Shown here one piece after another: positions 61,760 through 64,000 of a DNA stretch of 64,000 nt. The notes beneath the pieces were generated by a model. That model ran no database searches, was not told where the DNA came from, and saw only the letters and a list, made by a program, of their open reading frames with translations. The stretch's first letter is position 1. Each line of letters begins with the position of its first letter. The translations under genes and the position numbers were made by a program. Where the stretch lies: positions 2,170,001 through 2,234,000 of the forward strand of contig JADJPE010000005.1 of assembly GCA_016713425.1 (NCBI GenBank), given 5' to 3'. Source of the DNA: Deltaproteobacteria bacterium (GTDB lineage Bacteria > Myxococcota > Kuafuiibacteriia > Kuafuiibacteriales > Kuafuiibacteriaceae).

Positions 61760-62867
61760 AGGGGTGCCCTCGACTGAAAGCACCGCAACGCACGAGACTC
61801 ATCTTCCCGAAGGTTATCAATTTCTCGCTGCACTCGACCGCGACGGGGTCTTCGATGTTTGCCTCGCAAAGCGGCGCGTCGACCAGACCATTGTCGTGGT
61901 CAAGTCGCTCTCCGAACCGTTTCTCCACGACACTCCGCTCAAGGAAGCCCTCGAGCGGGAGGCGCTCTTGCTGGCCCATGTGGCGCACCCGAACCTTGCG
62001 CGGGTACTTGGTCTTTCGCGTCAGGCGGGCCACTACGCTTTGATCGTAGAGCATGTCCAGGGCATAAGCCTGGCTTCGCTGCTCGAGTATGCACGGGCGC
62101 ATCACCGCTGTCTGCCGCCACGGATTGCGGCTCTCATCGCGTGTGACCTGCTCTCGGGATTGGCCGAAATTCACCGCGTCGCGGCGAAAGAGCCGGACTT
62201 TCTGGGCGAGGGCGTTCATCGGAACGTGACGCCCGTGAACGTTCGCATCTCGTTACGCGGCGAAGTGAAGCTCGGCGAACCAAGCGTCGATCGCGCACGT
62301 ATCGGGCGTTCGGCTCGGGCGCTCGCCGCCTTTCGCTTGCGTTTGCCGTATATGGCGCCCGAAGAGGTGCGGGGCGAGATTGTTCTTCCGAGCAGTGATG
62401 TGTACTCGGTCGCTGCTGTGTTCTATGAGCTGCTGGCGGGGCATCGCTACTTGCGTGCCGATTCGGATGTCCAACTTCGGCGCATGGCTGAGTCTCCCGC
62501 GCCCTACGTGTCTCCGCTCAAGAGTCCCGATCCCGGTCTCGATGCGGTCTTGGCTCGTGCGCTGTCTGTCCGCCCCGGCGACCGCTTCCCAAGCGCGGCG
62601 GTCTTTGCCGAAGCCCTTGAGCGCGCGACCGAGAAGCTCCGGGGTCCGGCCCGCAGGCTCGACCTCGCCGATCTGGTCGCTGAGGCCGTTCGGCGGCGGC
62701 CCCAAACCGCCGCCCATCGGGTGGTTCGCCCCGACCCGACATCCGCATCGAGCGTCGATCAAGAGCGGCTGGTGGATCGGCTTCGACGACCGAAGACGGT
62801 CGCCATCGTCGCCATGGTGCTGGCCGCGGTGTTTGCGTTGGCCTGGATTTTCGCGTGGTTCGAGTGA
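61740..62867 (+). CDS. Ser/Thr kinase-like pseudokinase with C-terminal membrane helix
   Basis: 375 residues. GTG 61740 lies 5 nt after GGAGG, so the start inside the previous gene is well supported; GTG 61764 is a weaker option. The chain follows the Hanks kinase fold: ATP lysine in IVVVKSL (K55), helix C Glu, and LPYMAPEEV in place of the APE segment. Key catalytic residues are gone: the HRD loop is HRNVTPVNV (Asp to Asn162), DFG is GEP (179-181), and the glycine loop is LDRDGVFDV. It should be catalytically dead, perhaps a binding or regulatory scaffold. After a basic linker there is one C-terminal membrane helix (VAIVAMVLAAVFALAWIFAW) with almost no residues after it. Confidence 0.8.
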   Translation: MYISGGEGVPSTESTATHETHLPEGYQFLAALDRDGVFDVCLAKRRVDQTIVVVKSLSEPFLHDTPLKEALEREALLLAHVAHPNLARVLGLSRQAGHYALIVEHVQGISLASLLEYARAHHRCLPPRIAALIACDLLSGLAEIHRVAAKEPDFLGEGVHRNVTPVNVRISLRGEVKLGEPSVDRARIGRSARALAAFRLRLPYMAPEEVRGEIVLPSSDVYSVAAVFYELLAGHRYLRADSDVQLRRMAESPAPYVSPLKSPDPGLDAVLARALSVRPGDRFPSAAVFAEALERATEKLRGPARRLDLADLVAEAVRRRPQTAAHRVVRPDPTSASSVDQERLVDRLRRPKTVAIVAMVLAAVFALAWIFAWFE

Positions 62868-62873
62868 CGAGCG

Positions 62874-63791
62874 CTATTCGCGGTTTGCGCCAGGGAGGAG
62901 CGCGTCAAGGGCGGCCGATGTTTCCTCGTCGTCCGCGCCCCAAAGCTCAGAGTCGGTCAGGTGAGAGCCGATTTCCGGGTTGGCCTGACGGGCGCGCTTC
63001 TGACCGCTCAGCAAGCGGTCGCCGACCAGCGTGATTTCCTCATACTGGCGCCGAAGACCATGAATGGCGCCGGTCCGCTTGCGGATCTCCTCTTCGAACG
63101 ACGCAACCTCCTGCTGAAGTGCTTGGATCTTCCCCTCGAGCTCTCGTCGTCGCTTGGCTGCATCGGCGATGATCTCGTCGATGTTGATGTTGAATGACTC
63201 GAGCGTGCTCTTGACCACCTGCATCATCAGGTCGACGTTCGAGTCGTTGATCGGCAGCTGCCGCATGAGCTCGATGGCCTTCTCGATCGCGCCTTCGCCG
63301 GCGAAGGGCGGCGAAGCTCCGCTCGTCGGCGCCGCCGCTTGGGGCGCGGCCGCCTGACCGGCCGCGGCCGGTGTAGGCTTCAAGTCATCGCTTGCGCGCC
63401 CCGACTTCTTGGCGGCGATCTGGTTGAGCTTCCGCAGCAACTCAGGAGAGACCTCTGACGCGGCGTCCTGCTGAGTCGGTCCGACGTCGCCGGTCTTGAC
63501 ACCGCCCCCCTTTTTGAGCGCGTCCAGCTTCCGCAGAAACTCCGGCGATGCACCCGATTCGTCAGGCGAGCTCGGTTTCTCGGGCGCTTGGCCCGCCCCT
63601 TTCTTTAGGGCCTCGAGTTTTCTCAACAGTTCGGCCGGAGGTTGTTCTTCATCCGCCCGCCCAAGATCTCCTGAATCGCGCCCAGTTCGTGCGCCATTGT
63701 CCTTCTTCTTGAGCGAGTCGAGCTTTCGCAGGAACTCCGGGGACACTTCATCTCCCGAACCCCCCGCACCATCTTTTTCGAAAGTCGCCAT
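62874..63791 (-). CDS. Repeat and coiled-coil protein with four LRKL-type units
   Basis: 305 residues from ATG 63791, preceded by AAGGAGACAGAA. The N-terminal half contains four copies of a short amphipathic helix: SPEFLRKLDSLKKKD, PPAELLRKLEALKKGA, SPEFLRKLDALKKGG and SPELLRKLNQIAAKK, spaced 30-40 residues apart by acidic, disordered linkers. After a Pro/Ala linker, residues ~165-215 are helical (AIEKAIELMRQLPI, VVKSTLESFNINIDEII), and ~215-275 form a coiled coil (ELEGKIQALQQEVASFEEEI). The C-terminus is acidic. No family recognised. The four helices look like short linear binding motifs for one partner. The gene is convergent with the pseudokinase gene, 6 bp apart. Confidence 0.7.
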   Translation of the reverse strand: MATFEKDGAGGSGDEVSPEFLRKLDSLKKKDNGARTGRDSGDLGRADEEQPPAELLRKLEALKKGAGQAPEKPSSPDESGASPEFLRKLDALKKGGGVKTGDVGPTQQDAASEVSPELLRKLNQIAAKKSGRASDDLKPTPAAAGQAAAPQAAAPTSGASPPFAGEGAIEKAIELMRQLPINDSNVDLMMQVVKSTLESFNINIDEIIADAAKRRRELEGKIQALQQEVASFEEEIRKRTGAIHGLRRQYEEITLVGDRLLSGQKRARQANPEIGSHLTDSELWGADDEETSAALDALLPGANRE

Positions 63792-63974
63792 TTCTGTCTC
63801 CTTGCCTCACTCCCGAGACGTGTGGAATGTAACACGGCCTGGTTGGTGGTCGACAGGCCACTCCCTCGACCCCAATCTCCGCCTCCAACCACCGCTGTCG
63901 TGCGGATGCGGTGTGTGTGGGCGCCTGTGGACACCGACGGAACCGAGAACATATGTCGGTGTTCGGGGCTAGGG

Positions 63975-64000
63975 CTGGCACACTCGGTCGAAGAGTGCTA
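63975..64000 (+). promoter_or_regulatory. CIRCE-like HrcA operator, cut by window edge
   Basis: CTGGCACAC, nine bases (TCGGTCGAA), then GAGTGCTA running to the last base. The CIRCE consensus is TTAGCACTC-N9-GAGTGCTAA, often CTGGCACTC in GC-rich species. The right arm matches 8 of 8 visible bases, the left arm 8 of 9 against the GC-rich form. CIRCE binds the heat-shock repressor HrcA and normally precedes groESL, hrcA or dnaK operons, so such an operon probably starts just to the right. Confidence 0.7.

Noticed and set aside
63975..64000. Sigma-54 promoter (TGGCAC seen at 63976)
   Set aside because: The matching TTGC at the required spacing is absent and the dyad fits CIRCE much better.

Overview
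This 64 kb window is GC-rich, gene-dense chromosomal DNA. It most likely comes from a Myxococcota (deltaproteobacterial) relative. Pointers in that direction are the many exported lipoproteins with Cys-rich, CARDB, Ig-like and lamin-tail domains, C-terminal tails of the form Cys-x-Cys + membrane helix + Arg that resemble MYXO-CTERM sorting tags, Hanks-type kinases, and frequent GTG/TTG starts. I see no prophage, insertion sequence, CRISPR array or plasmid function. The only RNA genes found are tRNA-Leu(UAA) and RNase P RNA.

Layout. 1-4.9 kb: envelope genes: a partial FG-GAP protein, a Cys-rich Pal lipoprotein, CpoB/YbgF, and a lipoprotein joining an UshA-like domain to a tetraheme cytochrome through a collagen-like linker. 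4.9-10.2 kb: sulfotransferase, MarC-family protein, a repeat-containing unknown and a lamin-tail lipoprotein. 10.3-19.5 kb (minus): a tightly overlapped RDD / SpoIIM-like / membrane protein / DUF4129-DUF4350 / MoxR / DUF58 / Ser-Thr kinase operon. 19.8-29 kb: tandem HD/HD-GYP protein, glycogen phosphorylase, a HAD protein whose motifs are in circularly permuted order, tRNA-Leu and two large unknowns. 29.2-38.8 kb: a 2,236-codon frame that looks like three exported proteins joined without stops, followed by a paralogue. 38.9-43 kb: arginine operon argC, argJ-argB (fused), argF. 43-51.5 kb: GMC oxidoreductase, degenerate GGDEF protein, rmuC, and feoAB behind a possible Fur box. 51.5-52.7 kb: two decayed genes facing each other. 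52.7-57.2 kb: SNF2/SWIM helicase and rnpB. 57.3-64 kb: Cys-rich lipoprotein, a lone nuoL, an outer-membrane-like protein, a pseudokinase and a repeat/coiled-coil protein. A CIRCE-like (HrcA) operator at the right edge suggests a groESL-type chaperone operon just outside.

Three themes recur. First, genes are packed with 4-bp GTGA/TTGA overlaps. Second, several adjacent functions are fused in frame (ArgJ-ArgB, DUF4129-DUF4350, the giant exported frame). Third, in-frame microsatellites (6, 9, 15 or 18 bp units) sit inside many unrelated proteins, giving Asn-Ala, Gly-Asp, Gly-Ser, Asp-Ser, collagen-like and other low-complexity stretches. All functions are read from motifs by eye; no database search was possible.
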